DNA from: Peribacillus frigoritolerans
GTDB lineage: Bacteria > Bacillota > Bacilli > Bacillales > DSM-1321
DNA length: 64,000 nucleotides
NCBI RefSeq assembly: GCF_001636405.1
Contig: NZ_KV440950.1
Coordinates: forward strand, 3,452,778-3,516,777
Direction of reading: 5' to 3'
Below, piece by piece: positions 47,191 through 57,411 of this stretch (position 1 is its first letter; every line of letters begins with the position of its first letter). The notes beneath the pieces are model-generated. The model ran no database searches. It was given only the letters and a program-made list of their open reading frames with translations, and had not been told where the DNA came from. A program made the position numbers and the translations under genes.

Positions 47191-47931
47191 TCATGTCACG
47201 GATAATGCTGACTCATCTTTCATAAGCCTTTTACGATAAACCATATTGGACAGCTGTACACTCACTTCATAAAGCACAAGTAAAGGGACGATAACCAAAA
47301 TGTCCGAAATTATATCTGGAGGCGTAATCAGGATCGAGATGATGACCAGGACGAAATAAGAAATCTTGCGAGACTTTTTTAACACTGCTGGATTGATGAT
47401 GCCTAATCTGGTCAGGAACATGACCACTAGCGGCATCTCGAATAAAATGCCGAAAGGTAAGATCAAATTAATCATGAAACGAAAATACTTTTCCGCAGTG
47501 AACATCATCTCGAACTGCCCGGCCGATAGGGAAGTTAGGAAACCCAGCACTATTGGAAACAACACAAAATATCCAAATGAGATACCTGTGATGAATAGAA
47601 TGAACAGTCCGGGTATGAAGCGAAATGTAACCCTTCTCTCTTCCGGTTTCAAAGCTGGAGCCACAAATCGCCATAACTGATAGGCTGTAAGCGGAATCGT
47701 TGCAGCTATTGCGCAAACCCCAGCAATAATCATATATACCCATAGGACCTCACTCGGCCCGAGCACGGCAAGCTTTCCTTCCAAATCTTTAATAAGTAAA
47801 TTATAAATATCCTGTACGAATATGAAGCTCATTATGAAAAAAGCCACAAAGCCTATCAGTGTTTTAATGATTCTGCTTCGGAGTTCCTCCATATGCTCAA
47901 TAACGTGTAAATCCTTACTCTCCACTTTCAC
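47191..47931 (-). CDS. tatC: Sec-independent translocase protein TatC (intact)
   Basis: A 246-aa six-helix protein with conserved N-terminal HMEELRSRIIKTL, LGPSEVLWVY, FVAPALKPEERR, GISFGYFVLFP and ITPPDIISD. It recognises twin-arginine signals. It forms phoD-tatA-tatC, the same content as the B. subtilis phoD-tatAd-tatCd operon. It is the only working TatC in the window; the paralogue at 22724 is disrupted. Confidence 0.95.
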   Translation of the reverse strand: MKVESKDLHVIEHMEELRSRIIKTLIGFVAFFIMSFIFVQDIYNLLIKDLEGKLAVLGPSEVLWVYMIIAGVCAIAATIPLTAYQLWRFVAPALKPEERRVTFRFIPGLFILFITGISFGYFVLFPIVLGFLTSLSAGQFEMMFTAEKYFRFMINLILPFGILFEMPLVVMFLTRLGIINPAVLKKSRKISYFVLVIISILITPPDIISDILVIVPLLVLYEVSVQLSNMVYRKRLMKDESALSVT

Positions 47932-48040
47932 TCCCCCTTTTTAGACATATTATTTGCCCTTTTGCAAATAGCGCTTCCCCTCTAACCCTTCTCATGAAAA
48001 GAAGCAGGCGAGTCTTTCCGCCCGCTCTATCTCATTTACA

Positions 48041-48253
48041 TCATCCCTCTTTTTTAACAGCTCTTAATGCAGCTTTATTCTCATTTTCTTCTTCTTTTTC
48101 TGTATCATTCACCAATCCTTTGGTTGCACTTTTGAATTCGGATAATGTCCGGCCAAATGCACGGCCTATTTCCGGCAGTTTGGACGGTCCAAAAATAATC
48201 AGTGCAATCACAAGGACAATCACCAAACCGGGTATTCCTATATTTGAAAGCAT
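48041..48253 (-). CDS. tatA: Sec-independent translocase protein TatA
   Basis: A 70-aa protein. The membrane helix [16 protein letters not shown] is followed by [19 protein letters not shown] and a Glu-rich tail, as in TatAd. It lies between phoD and tatC on the minus strand and pairs with TatC. Confidence 0.95.
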   Translation of the reverse strand: MLSNIGIPGLVIVLVIALIIFGPSKLPEIGRAFGRTLSEFKSATKGLVNDTEKEEENENKAALRAVKKEG

Positions 48254-48323
48254 TCTTACTCACTCCTCTGTTCTTCTCATTTTTCTTCGCTACATTCCTG
48301 TCAAGCATTTTAAGGATTCCCTA

Positions 48324-50066
48324 TCAATTAGTCACTTTTCCCTGACTTTTCATTCTTTGTTTTTCATGTGCGCGATTATGGGCACGTGTCCGATCCTCCT
48401 CGACTTCGTTCGTTTTTTGTGCACCTTCCATAACCGCTGCTGATGCAACCTTTCGCAGCCCTGTTTGATCCTTATCAAAAACAAAGGATGCTCTTGTCGA
48501 TATATCCGCACCTGGTTCTGTCACGAATGGGACTACACGGTAATCCGCCTTCCATTGTTCTGGTGTTACTTTGCACCGGACATATCCCCTGTAATCATTA
48601 AAGAACTTTATATGCGGATTCTGACTTAGTATTTTATCCGTGTCCGCACGCTTATCCGCACCATTTCCGCCAGATGTGATCGAAGTGCCGACAAACTCCA
48701 CACCGAAAATCTTTGAATTTGGATCATCGAAATCCGCCTTTAAATTGGCGGCCCAACTTGCATGTACATCACCAGTCAATACGACCAGATTTTCCAGATT
48801 GTTGCTTTTGATTACATCAATTAAGCGATCGCGTGCTGCCGGGTAACCATCCCAGGAATCCATGCTGAATTTTGGGGCGGTTGGTGTTCCATAATTCCGT
48901 TGTGCAAAGAAAATCTGCTGTGGCAGAACATTCCACTTCGTTTTTGATTTTGATAGATTGTCAGTTAGCCATTGTTCCTGCTCTGGACCTAGTAATGTCC
49001 GTTTCGGATCAAGTGACTCAGGCGTTTGCGGTGAACTTCCATCACCGTTTGCCTGATCATCCCGGTATTGACGTGAATCCAATACAAAGAAAGAGGCCAG
49101 GTCGCCATATGTGAAATTTCGGTATAACCTCATATCCGCTCCCTTAGGCAAAGATGATTTACGAAGGGGCATGTGCTCATAGTAAGCCTGATAAGCGGCG
49201 GCCCTTCTCTTGATGAAAGCTTCTACCGATTGTCCTTTTTCCGGGATGACATTTGCATAATTGTTTTCAACTTCATGATCATCCCAAGTCACGACCCATG
49301 GGAAAGCTGCATGTGCCGCTTTTAAATGGGTATCAGAGCGATATTGTGCGTATCTATTCCGATAATCTTCAAGTGTAATGATCTCTGGTCCACTATGTAC
49401 ACGGACATTACCTGTAGAAGAAACATATTCATTTGGTCCATATTCATATATATAATCGCCAAGGTGGAAGACAATATCCAGATCTTCCTTTGCCAAATGT
49501 TTATAGGCCGTATAATAACCATGCTCAAATTGCTGGCATGAAACAAACGCGAATGACAAGCTCGAAACACTTGAACCTATTGGCGGAAGTGTTTTCGTTT
49601 TCCCAGTCTGACTTACTTCCCCGCCGCTTTTAAAACGGTAAAAATAGACTTTATCAGGTTTTAACCCGCTTACTTCCACATGTACGGAGTGGCCAAGTTC
49701 AGGCCTGGCTATTTCCTTGCCTTGCTGGACAATCTTTCTGAAATTCTCGTCGTTTGCCACTTCCCATTTAACCGAAATGGCTTCTTTTGGCATTCCTCCT
49801 CCATTCAACGGATCCGGTGCCAACCTTGTCCATAAAACGACACTGTCCGAGAGCGGATCTCCTGAAGCTACACCGAGAGTAAATGGATAATCACTGAATT
49901 TCGGGGCAGCATTCACTTCAATCCCGCCCATTGATTGGGCAAGAGCAAGACCTAATGAAAGTCCGGCAAGCTTACTCGCTCCCTGGATAAAATTTCGGCG
50001 GTCCATATTCTTACCTAATTCGCTCCAATTCTTAATTAAATCATCCATTGCTCTTTCATTATTCAT
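48324..50066 (-). CDS. phoD: Alkaline phosphatase D / phosphodiesterase, Tat-exported
   Basis: A 580-aa secreted phosphoesterase. The extended Tat signal contains DRRNFIQG and LAGLSLGLALAQS, with likely cleavage near VNAAP. The catalytic domain has the PhoD residues SGDPLSDSVVLWTR, FVSCQQFEHGYYTAYKHLA, VFHLGDYIYEYGP, VVTWDDHEVENN and VVLTGDVHASW, which bind Fe/Ca. The start ATG has AGGAGG 8-9 nt upstream. Its dedicated Tat genes follow. Regulation by PhoP is expected for the family; only weak TTTACA-like hexamers occur at about 50226-50251. Confidence 0.95.
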   Translation of the reverse strand: MNNERAMDDLIKNWSELGKNMDRRNFIQGASKLAGLSLGLALAQSMGGIEVNAAPKFSDYPFTLGVASGDPLSDSVVLWTRLAPDPLNGGGMPKEAISVKWEVANDENFRKIVQQGKEIARPELGHSVHVEVSGLKPDKVYFYRFKSGGEVSQTGKTKTLPPIGSSVSSLSFAFVSCQQFEHGYYTAYKHLAKEDLDIVFHLGDYIYEYGPNEYVSSTGNVRVHSGPEIITLEDYRNRYAQYRSDTHLKAAHAAFPWVVTWDDHEVENNYANVIPEKGQSVEAFIKRRAAAYQAYYEHMPLRKSSLPKGADMRLYRNFTYGDLASFFVLDSRQYRDDQANGDGSSPQTPESLDPKRTLLGPEQEQWLTDNLSKSKTKWNVLPQQIFFAQRNYGTPTAPKFSMDSWDGYPAARDRLIDVIKSNNLENLVVLTGDVHASWAANLKADFDDPNSKIFGVEFVGTSITSGGNGADKRADTDKILSQNPHIKFFNDYRGYVRCKVTPEQWKADYRVVPFVTEPGADISTRASFVFDKDQTGLRKVASAAVMEGAQKTNEVEEDRTRAHNRAHEKQRMKSQGKVTN

Positions 50067-50599
50067 TGATCTTTCCCTCCTATTATTTGAATCTGGTTCA
50101 AGTATAGAAGGCCATTTTTAAAGGGGTATGAAGATGTGTAAATCAATAAATCAATAAATTAGGAATTTTTAGGCAGGTCTTATGATACCCATTGAATACA
50201 AAAAGAGTTTTGATTCACTCATGCATTTACATAGCCCTACAAACTTTTACATATAACGACAGTCTTTCAGCCTAGTTCTCTTAACGAATCATTTATTTAA
50301 TCGTTACAAATAACTTCCATGGGCTATTTTTACAATAAACCTTTAAAACTATAAAAGCTTAAAGAAGCCAGCGAAATAATGGAATAAAAGAAATATCGCC
50401 ATCACTTGGTTGGATCCCTCCGCAGTAAGGAAACCTTGATTCAAAGGAAGGTTTAGAAATCATCATGGTTTTCTGAAATCGGACTAATAATACTTCAGCA
50501 ATAATTTTATAAGTGAATACTCACTTTTGGTTTAAAAACATCCTAATTTATGTAATAATAGTTTCATAACAAAAAAAGAAAGCACTTGAGGATTCGGCA
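50067..50599. other. Intergenic region upstream of phoD
   Basis: About 530 bp with divergent promoters for phoD and the Spo0E-like gene. Candidate PhoP-like hexamers (TTTACA, CTACAA, TTTACA) at 50226-50251 are on the plus strand and spaced about 11 and 9 bp. Confidence 0.3.
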
Positions 50600-50776
50600 T
50601 TGGAGAGTATGGAAGCATTATTTGAAAAAATTGAGATATTGAGGAAAGAACTAATAACCACCGGATTGATTTACGGATTTACTGCCCCAAAAACATTACA
50701 TAAAAGCCAGGAACTAGATGAACTGTTGAATTTACTTACAAATGAAAAAGAACCAAATGATTTAGAATATGTCTAA
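50600..50776 (+). CDS. Spo0E-like aspartyl-phosphate phosphatase
   Basis: A 58-aa protein, two helices. It has the family motif SQELDELL (residues about 36-43) that dephosphorylates Spo0A~P. The N-terminal helix MEALFEKIEILRKEL is also typical. The start is TTG with GAGGA 7 nt upstream. Probably a sporulation brake. A related ORF at 51443 lies 670 bp downstream, with IS1182 remnants between the two. Confidence 0.82.
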   Translation: MESMEALFEKIEILRKELITTGLIYGFTAPKTLHKSQELDELLNLLTNEKEPNDLEYV

Positions 50777-50947
50777 AAAGCGGAATGAAGATTGATTGAT
50801 TTTTCTACTAATACTTCATGGAATCATCACTATGTAGATCATGCTACTCTTACCTCTTATATTTTTCTTGGACTCGTGGTCTAATTTTCATGTAATATCC
50901 GCTAGATCATTAGCTAATTGTGAACATCATCACTCTTCCTAATTAAA

Positions 50948-50972
50948 AAGCATCCAAAATGAATGGATGCTT
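50948..50972 (+). terminator. Terminator hairpin adjoining the IS1182 element
   Basis: AAGCATCC/GGATGCTT stem with 9-nt loop; the IS1182-type left end (CAGACTG) starts at the next base. On plus it lies about 170 bp after the Spo0E-like stop. Confidence 0.65.
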
Positions 50973-51431
50973 CAGACTGTAGACAAACTCGATGAAAATC
51001 GAATTTGTCTACAATTTTTTTGCTTGTACAAATTTGGACGTTTATTGGAACGTAGGGCACTCGCTTCCGTGGGCGGTACGCCCTCGGCTCACTTGCGCCT
51101 GTGGGGCCTCCCTTGGACTCGATATTCCCGCAGGAGTCTCGCACACCCGCTCCAATCAACTATGTTTATAAATTTGGATAATACTCCTTTTGCCTACAGT
51201 CTTTTTTGTTTTAAAACAGAGTCTATTAAAACTTGAGATGATGAGTTTGCTTTCTAAACATGATTCTATTCAGCGAGATCAACTGGAATGATTAATTTAG
51301 AACCACTGGTGCCATCGAACCATTGAGTTCGTATAATGGAGACTGCCATTGATTTCTCTTTCATTTATGATTTAGTAAAAGATATGTATTCAGAGAAAGG
51401 ACGCCCAAGTATTGATCCAGTTAGGCTTTGA
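50973..51431 (+). mobile_element. IS1182-type left end with truncated transposase, copy 3
   Basis: Left end CAGACTGTAGACAAA, the GC-rich core (about 51055-51150), an internal TTTTGCCTACAGTCT (about 51187-51201) that is an inverted copy of the end, and a transposase start that breaks off at 51431. The right end is absent. A nested TGTAGACAAA/TTTGTCTACA hairpin is at 50979-51013. This copy shows what the shorter elements (5424, 33271) derive from. Confidence 0.75.
51247..51431 (+). pseudogene. IS1182-family transposase, N-terminal fragment
   Basis: Starts TTG with LLSKHDSIQRDQLE, loses frame by one base at CTGGAATGATT, then reads MINLEPLVPSNH, meets TGA, and continues METAIDFSFIYDLVKDMYSEKGRPSIDPV before ending. 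The AIDFSFIYDLVKD...GRPSIDP phrase is diagnostic of IS1182-type N termini. Only about 60 of 450-500 codons remain. Confidence 0.8.
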
Positions 51432-51442
51432 GGGGATTTTCA

Positions 51443-51580
51443 TTGAACAGTATGGGACTGCTACATAAAAAAATAGAGACAATGAGGAAAGAATTAATAA
51501 ATACGGAATTGAAACATCGGATCACTTCACCAAAAACTTTACATATAAACCAGGAACTAGAAAAACTGTTGGGAAACTAG
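51443..51580 (+). CDS. Second Spo0E-like small protein
   Basis: A 45-aa ORF, TTG start with GAGGGG 7 nt upstream. The same pattern as the 50600 gene: MGLLHKKIETMRKELIN then PKTLHINQELEKLL. The signature SQELD is changed to NQELE, so activity is doubtful. Probably a paralogue decaying or diverging; it lies just 11 bp after the IS fragment. Confidence 0.65.
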   Translation: MNSMGLLHKKIETMRKELINTELKHRITSPKTLHINQELEKLLGN

Positions 51581-51639
51581 GAAATGAAACTGCTGTTTTT
51601 CCGTCGGGAAATTCCCAAATTTCATAAGTCTTGCGTTTT

Positions 51640-52008
51640 CTAAGCATTCATTTTCCTATATCTTACGGTCATATCAACGATTGTCAATAATAAAACAAAC
51701 CATAACATTGGATTATTCAAAGAGATTCCTACAGTAGATTTTCCGCCCATTACCGTTAATACTCCTATTAGCACTAACATATAAAAAATAAGTACTGCTT
51801 CTCCAATTAATGAATTTTCACAATCTTTTTCAGTCTTTCGATTAATGACAATATAGACAACCGCTAATGAGACCACTCCAATTGTCAGTACAGTTTTAGG
51901 AATGTCTTTGAGAACGGGATGAGGAAAATAATCAAAAATCATAAGAAAAGAAAATAATAAAAAGATACCTATTCTCAATAATATTTTCAAATTCATCTTA
52001 TTCCCCAT
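51640..52008 (-). CDS. Small four-helix membrane protein
   Basis: A 122-aa protein with hydrophobic segments at about residues 10-25, 38-55, 68-88 and 96-112. Starts at ATG 52008 or, with a better ribosome binding site, ATG 51996. It is only 12 bp downstream of a degraded ORF that could have encoded a small secreted peptide. Function unknown; an immunity-type role is a guess from the arrangement. Confidence 0.6.
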   Translation of the reverse strand: MGNKMNLKILLRIGIFLLFSFLMIFDYFPHPVLKDIPKTVLTIGVVSLAVVYIVINRKTEKDCENSLIGEAVLIFYMLVLIGVLTVMGGKSTVGISLNNPMLWFVLLLTIVDMTVRYRKMNA

Positions 52009-52020
52009 TTCCTCGATTTA

Positions 52021-52473
52021 TTATTTCCCAAACCAGTAATTGCATTGGAAATACTGAACTGATTTAGGTGATGTGTAATTACTTTTGCCATAATGAACCA
52101 CTGTCGCATGATAATTTCTTTTCTTTTCTGCAGTGCTATAGGAACTTGATACCCAAGAACCCACGTAAGTTGGACTAATTTTGGACCAGCTATTTAACTT
52201 TACAAAAAAGCCAATTAGCGAATACATCATCTGTCAATTTTCGGGAATCTTTTTCATCATATATGCAAAAATTAGATTTTTGGCTTCATTTACACCGGTA
52301 TTTTTGTAGGTTCTATAAATAGAAGCTATTTCAGTTTTTGTTGATCCACCTGAAATAGGTCCATATGCAGTTATACCACCAGAGTTAAGGCAAATATATT
52401 TTTCATAATATTCTATTCCCCTTCTAGTAGATTTTTTCTGAACATTATTCTTACATTTAAGAAATAAATTCTT
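52021..52473 (-). pseudogene. Degraded ORF split by an in-frame TGA
   Basis: The frame is open from 52473 to 52237 (no start codon), has TGA at 52234-52236, then restarts with ATG ATG at 52230 and runs to 52021 (69 codons). The upstream part reads GIEYYEKYICLNSGG ... YMMKKIPEN; the downstream part contains SSYSTAEKKRNYHATVVHYG, vaguely like lactococcin-972-type bacteriocins, and a YFQCNYWFGK end. No family is certain. Both halves are in one frame, which suggests one former gene. Confidence 0.4.
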
Positions 52474-53005
52474 TCATAGAAGGATGCTTTTTATGGAATG
52501 ATCTAAGTAGAGGCTGAAGGCGGAGGCTGGAAACAATTCCGATTTCTATATCTGTTTATAAAATCCTCTCCTTTCTGCGATTAGGTATTATCTACCACTT
52601 TATATTAACATTTTCGTGAAAATATAACTATATTTATTTCATTTTTATAAAAATATATATAAAAAAAAGGGTCTGAAGAATCATTATTCAAATTATCGTT
52701 ACCTCTTTTAAAAGCTGTGGGATTTTATGACTTCATTCAAACTTGGAATATGTCTCAGTCAAGATTTTTTTCGAAAGAAGTAGTTTTTTATGTTCGGTCA
52801 ATTCTTTGACTGGTTCACATAGACGTCGTAAAAGATACTATTTATTATGTCATCTAATAATTTTTAAAGTCTCATTTCCTCATACATTTAAATGCTTTTA
52901 TAATATTTGTTAAGCAATATCAAAATAATATATTATATTAATTTTTTTGATTGTAATTCCACTTATTGCTTTTAAATTAAACGATTGGTTCGTTCATTCA
53001 ATAAG
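52474..53005. other. AT-rich intergenic region
   Basis: About 530 bp with long A/T tracts (52590-52690, 52900-52960) and no supportable gene. Confidence 0.4.
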
Positions 53006-53028
53006 AAAAAGAGCCGTTGTAACAGCTC
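53006..53028 (-). terminator. Terminator of the patatin-like gene
   Basis: GAGCTGTT/AACGGCTC stem (one G-U pair) followed on minus by five T residues, about 50 bp past the stop. Confidence 0.7.
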
Positions 53029-53078
53029 CTTGTCCCCTCTTTCCCCCTTTTGGACCGAATGATAGAGGAATGTTTCTC

Positions 53079-53999
53079 CTACTCTTTTTTGACTCTTTGC
53101 AAGCGTTTGGCCTTATATTGTTCAAAATCCCAATTCGACAAAAATTCTTTTGCAGAAGTATAGCCTGATTTATAGAGAAAGTTGATTTCTTCCTCATTCA
53201 GTTCAAAATCCGTTGCATTGATGCCGCCAATAGGAATTTGAATCGTGCGTTCAATCGTTTCTTCGTTCATATGTCGTAAATCATGGGCTTGGAGCATCGT
53301 TTTAAATATATTTTTGAAAAGGTGGATGGGCGTTGGGATAACCCCGCCTATGTTAACTTCATCTTTCACAAAATGGAATCCGAATGTTGGAAAACGAGGA
53401 TTGTCGGTATCAAATATCCATATCGGGAAGTTACTAAGTAAACCACCATCTAAAATGTAGGATTTTTTCCGGTCTTTTGATTTCCAAATAACCGGACGGA
53501 AGAAAAATGGTAAGGAGGCACTCATCATAACAGCAGTTGAAACTTTTAAATCAGCAGGAGACATACCATAGCGGTCCAAATCATCTGGCAAAATAAGCAT
53601 CTTTCCATTCGAAACATCAGAAGCAATGATCTTCAACTTTCCATCTGGAAGATCCGCGAATGTCTTTATCCCTTTTTCTGAAAGAAGTGAATCCACCCAT
53701 GTCTCCAAATAATCGTTTTTGTAAATCCCAAGATGAACCATGAGTTCCAAAAAGAAGCCCAAAATGGGAATTCGATTCAGAATTGTCCTGCCTCGAATCT
53801 TTGAGTAATTGATTTCACTAAACTGTTTTCTAATTTCATGGCTTTTATAGCCACTAGCCAAAAGAGCAGCTATTATTGCTCCTGCTGATGTCCCAGCAAG
53901 TCTTTCCCATTCGACATTTTCCTCTTCCATTGCTTGAATTGCCCCAATAAAAGCAATTCCCCTGACCCCCCCACCTTCAAAAACAGCATCTGCTCTCAT
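53079..53999 (-). CDS. Patatin-like phospholipase
   Basis: A 306-aa Ser-Asp dyad lipase. The oxyanion-hole motif FEGGGVRGIAFIGA (residues 6-19), nucleophile elbow GTSAGA (about 39-44) and catalytic Asp in LDGGLLSNFP (about 190) are all present. The ATG at 53999 is chosen because AGGTGG is 6-7 nt upstream; a longer frame to 54032 lacks a site. No signal peptide, so cytoplasmic or membrane-associated. Confidence 0.92.
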   Translation of the reverse strand: MRADAVFEGGGVRGIAFIGAIQAMEEENVEWERLAGTSAGAIIAALLASGYKSHEIRKQFSEINYSKIRGRTILNRIPILGFFLELMVHLGIYKNDYLETWVDSLLSEKGIKTFADLPDGKLKIIASDVSNGKMLILPDDLDRYGMSPADLKVSTAVMMSASLPFFFRPVIWKSKDRKKSYILDGGLLSNFPIWIFDTDNPRFPTFGFHFVKDEVNIGGVIPTPIHLFKNIFKTMLQAHDLRHMNEETIERTIQIPIGGINATDFELNEEEINFLYKSGYTSAKEFLSNWDFEQYKAKRLQRVKKE

Positions 54000-54246
54000 T
54001 TTTTTCCACCTCTCGATAAGAGTTACTACCATATTAACAACATTTGAAAATAAAGTGAATTTTCACACTCTTGGACTCTTTGATGGCAATCAAACGTAAT
54101 AACAATAGTAGGATAGCATCTATTATCATGGTATGTAGAAAACGAAGCATTTGCATGGACAAATTATCAGATTAGGAAGCAGCTTTGATAAAGGAGTTCT
54201 TTAAATGATGTCGAAAAGGATATGTAACAATTAAAGGAGTGAAAAA

Positions 54247-54750
54247 ATGGAAAATAATCGTGCCAAGAAAATGTATGATTACCACGTTTGGGCTAATCAG
54301 CAAGTGTTCCAAAAACTAAAACAATTACCGGAAGGAGTCTATGGAGACACGATAAAAAGTGTCTTTCCATCCATCAAAGAAGTTCTAGTTCACCTTTACG
54401 CAACAGATATTACCTGGTTGGAGATAATGAAAGGAAGCACAGTTCAAGAAACTTTTAAGAAAGTTGAACAGCGTCGGAAAGAAGTGGAAGGAATCACATT
54501 ATATGAACTGGAATCCTCATATGATGAACTTGCAAAGGATTACGACAATTTCCTTACTTCGCAGCCTGATCTTGAACGGACGATTGTTACCGAACATCCG
54601 AAAATGGGGGCTTGTGAGTTTGTACTTGCCGACCTCATCCATCATGTAGTGAATCATGGGACCTATCATCGCGGTAATGTATCAGCGATGCTCCATCAAC
54701 AAGGCGAAAATGGCACACCTACAGATTATGTTTTTTACTGTTTAAAATAA
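54247..54750 (+). CDS. DinB-family protein
   Basis: A 167-aa four-helix bundle. The likely metal-binding histidines are in KEVLVHLYATDITWLE (about residue 49) and LIHHVVNHGTYHRGNV (about 133-142), the normal DinB arrangement for a thiol-dependent transferase fold. The start has AAAGGAG 8 nt upstream. Function of most Bacillus members unknown; some use bacillithiol. Confidence 0.9.
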   Translation: MENNRAKKMYDYHVWANQQVFQKLKQLPEGVYGDTIKSVFPSIKEVLVHLYATDITWLEIMKGSTVQETFKKVEQRRKEVEGITLYELESSYDELAKDYDNFLTSQPDLERTIVTEHPKMGACEFVLADLIHHVVNHGTYHRGNVSAMLHQQGENGTPTDYVFYCLK

Positions 54751-54794
54751 GCGGTTTGACAACCTATAAGAGTGGCAGTAACATGCCGCTCATT

Positions 54795-54846
54795 CCAGAT
54801 GAAAGCCGATGATCCTCTTGCCAAGGAAACATCGGCTTTCATCTGG
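54795..54846. terminator. Bidirectional terminator between dinB and copA
   Basis: 17-bp perfect stem CCAGATGAAAGCCGATG and complement with an 18-nt loop. Converging genes share it. Confidence 0.75.
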
Positions 54847-54921
54847 ATGATTATAATTCATACGCCCGTAGAATGGTATATGCAGTCAGTACAACTGCCT
54901 TCTATATATGCTACATGACCT

Positions 54922-57336
54922 TTAAAGTTTTATCCGTTGAAGGCGAAGTGCATTCAATACGACTGACACTGAACTGAAGGCCATGGCAGCACCCGCTAAC
55001 CACGGGGCAAGCAGTCCGATTGCCGCAATTGGTATTCCGATTACATTATAGGCAAAAGCCCAGAATAGGTTTTGTTTGATGTTTTTCATCGTCTTCCTGC
55101 TCATGAGGATGGCATCTGCAATACTGTTCAAATCACCCCGGATCAAAGTGATATCGGCAGCTTCCATGGCTATGTCCGTCCCGGTTCCTATTGCCATTCC
55201 TATATCGGCTAGTGCCAGCGCGGGCGCATCATTTATCCCATCGCCGACCATTGCCACTGTTTTACCGGCGGCCTGCAGTTTTTTCACTTCTTCCGCTTTC
55301 CCTTCAGGTAGGACTTCTGCGATTACATGGTCAATGCCAACTTGATGTCCGATGGCATTTGCTGTTCTTTGATTATCCCCGGTTATCATGATGACCTGGA
55401 TATCCATTGCTTTTAACCTTTTAATCGCCGTTAGCGAGCTTTCTTTTATCGTATCCACAACAGCGATGAGTCCGGCATATTCCCCTTCAATGCTAGCGAG
55501 CATTGCAGTCTTCCCTTGCTCTTCAAATTCTTCCATCGCTGTTAGCGCCTTAGTGATATCCACGTTATTTTGCTTCATCAATTTACGGGTTCCGATGAGC
55601 ATCACTTTTTGATCCGCCACAGCTCTAATCCCGTATCCAGGCATCGCTTCAAATTCCTCAACAGCTGCAAGTGAAATCTGTCTTGCTTGAATTCCTTGAA
55701 CGATTGATTGAGCAAGAGGGTGTTCAGATTGTTTTTCAGCTGCACCGATTAATGATAAAAACTGTTCTTCCTCCATACCATTCTCAATGAGGACATCTGT
55801 CAACACAGGGGTACCATTCGTTACCGTTCCCGTTTTATCCAAGATGACCGTATCGATATGGTGGGTGGTTTCCAGATGTTCCCCGCCTTTAAATAAGATC
55901 CCGAATTCGGCAGCTCTTCCAGACCCTGCCATGATAGAGGTGGGAGTGGCTAGGCCTAAAGCACATGGGCACGCTATGACTAGCACTGCAATCATCGCTT
56001 CAAAAGCAGGTGTGAATTCTCCCGGGTTAACCCAAATCATCCAAACCAGAAAAGTTAAAAGAGCGATTCCGACAACAATGGGAACGAAAACACCGGAAAT
56101 TTGGTCAGCAAGCCGTTGAATCGGCGCTTTCGAACCTTGAGCATCTTCGACGACTTTAATGATTTGGGAAAGAGCTGTATCCCTTCCTATTTTAGTCGCT
56201 TTCATTTTGAGAAACCCATTCTTATTCAATGTTGAACCGATAACAGTATCCCCGTTTGTTTTATCGACCGGGATGCTCTCACCCGTTAACATGGATTCAT
56301 CGACGGCAGAGTTCCCTTCGATTACCTTGCCATCGACAGGGATCTTTTCACCCGGCTTCACCAAAATCGTATCCCCTACGATGACTTCTTCAAGTGGTAT
56401 TTCCCGTTCTTCCCCATTTCTTAGAACTAATGCCGTTTTGGCCTGAAGCCCCATCAATTTTTTGATGGCCTCGGAAGAACGTCCTTTTGCTTTTGCTTCA
56501 AACAGCTTCCCCAATAGAATGAGGGTGATAAGAATCGAACTTGTTTCGAAATAAAGTTGTGCCGTATTGTGATGGGAACCCATCGAGATGATCGCCTGAT
56601 AAACACTGTAAAAATAGGCAGCGGATGTTCCCATCGCGACTAATACATCCATATTGGCACTTTTATTTCTCAAGGCTTTATAAGCTCCAACATAGAACTG
56701 CTTTCCAATCAAAAATTGAACGGGGGTTGCGAATGCCATCTGCACCCAAGGATTCATGAGGAAATCAGGCATATAGATAAACGAAGTAAAACTAAAATGG
56801 CTTACCATCGCCCATAACAATGGAAAAGATAAAATGACCGAAAAGATGAATGTATTCTTTTGTTTTTGTATTTCTTTTTGACGGAAATTCACGGATTCCA
56901 CTTTATCTTCCTTGATGATCGCCCCATACCCCAGCTTCTCCACACGTTGAATGATGTCAATTGGGGAAGCTTGGGAAGGATCATATTCGACGGTCGCATT
57001 TTCAAGCGCTAGATTGACATTAGCCATGCTCACCCCATCCATCTTATTTAACCCTTTTTCTATTCGGTTAGCACAGGCAGCACAGGTCATGCCAGTAATC
57101 GTAAATTCCTTTTTCTCTTTTACTACAGCATAGCCAAGATCTTGAATTTTCTTTTCAAAGTCCTGGTTGCTTACTATTTCCGAATCATATTTAATAACCG
57201 ATTTCTCAAGTGCCAAATTAACGGTGGCTTCCTCAACGCCTTCCATTTTGTTTAACCCTTTTTCAATTCGGTTTGCACAGGCAGCGCAAGTCATTCCAGA
57301 AATCTGTAAACTTGTTTCTTTTATTTGGCTGCTCAC
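54922..57336 (-). CDS. copA: P-type copper-exporting ATPase
   Basis: About 804 aa. Two N-terminal heavy-metal-binding domains each with [14 protein letters not shown] (near residues 17 and 85), eight membrane helices, the ion-binding [10 protein letters not shown] (Cys-Pro-Cys), phosphorylation motif [11 protein letters not shown] motif SEHPLAQ, ATP-binding GDN and [11 protein letters not shown]. Exports Cu(I). The GTG at 57336 with GGGAGG upstream is preferred; the longer frame to 57408 reads through the intergenic operator. Third gene of csoR-copZ-copA. Confidence 0.95.
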   Translation of the reverse strand: MSSQIKETSLQISGMTCAACANRIEKGLNKMEGVEEATVNLALEKSVIKYDSEIVSNQDFEKKIQDLGYAVVKEKKEFTITGMTCAACANRIEKGLNKMDGVSMANVNLALENATVEYDPSQASPIDIIQRVEKLGYGAIIKEDKVESVNFRQKEIQKQKNTFIFSVILSFPLLWAMVSHFSFTSFIYMPDFLMNPWVQMAFATPVQFLIGKQFYVGAYKALRNKSANMDVLVAMGTSAAYFYSVYQAIISMGSHHNTAQLYFETSSILITLILLGKLFEAKAKGRSSEAIKKLMGLQAKTALVLRNGEEREIPLEEVIVGDTILVKPGEKIPVDGKVIEGNSAVDESMLTGESIPVDKTNGDTVIGSTLNKNGFLKMKATKIGRDTALSQIIKVVEDAQGSKAPIQRLADQISGVFVPIVVGIALLTFLVWMIWVNPGEFTPAFEAMIAVLVIACPCALGLATPTSIMAGSGRAAEFGILFKGGEHLETTHHIDTVILDKTGTVTNGTPVLTDVLIENGMEEEQFLSLIGAAEKQSEHPLAQSIVQGIQARQISLAAVEEFEAMPGYGIRAVADQKVMLIGTRKLMKQNNVDITKALTAMEEFEEQGKTAMLASIEGEYAGLIAVVDTIKESSLTAIKRLKAMDIQVIMITGDNQRTANAIGHQVGIDHVIAEVLPEGKAEEVKKLQAAGKTVAMVGDGINDAPALALADIGMAIGTGTDIAMEAADITLIRGDLNSIADAILMSRKTMKNIKQNLFWAFAYNVIGIPIAAIGLLAPWLAGAAMAFSSVSVVLNALRLQRIKL

Positions 57337-57352
57337 TTCATCCCGCCTCCCT

Positions 57353-57369
57353 ATACCACTATGGGGTAT
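57353..57369. promoter_or_regulatory. Candidate CsoR site upstream of copA
   Basis: ATACCACTATGGGGTAT is an imperfect palindrome of the ATACC...GGGTAT type bound by CsoR. It lies between copZ and copA, immediately before the copA ribosome binding site. Confidence 0.5.
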
Positions 57370-57411
57370 ATTTCTTTGTAAAAAAGAAGTGCTTAACAGC
57401 ACTCTCATAAC

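Noticed and set aside
50226..50251. Possible PhoP box upstream of phoD
   Set aside because: Three TTTACA-like hexamers are present but on the strand opposite to phoD with irregular spacing; too weak to call as a feature.
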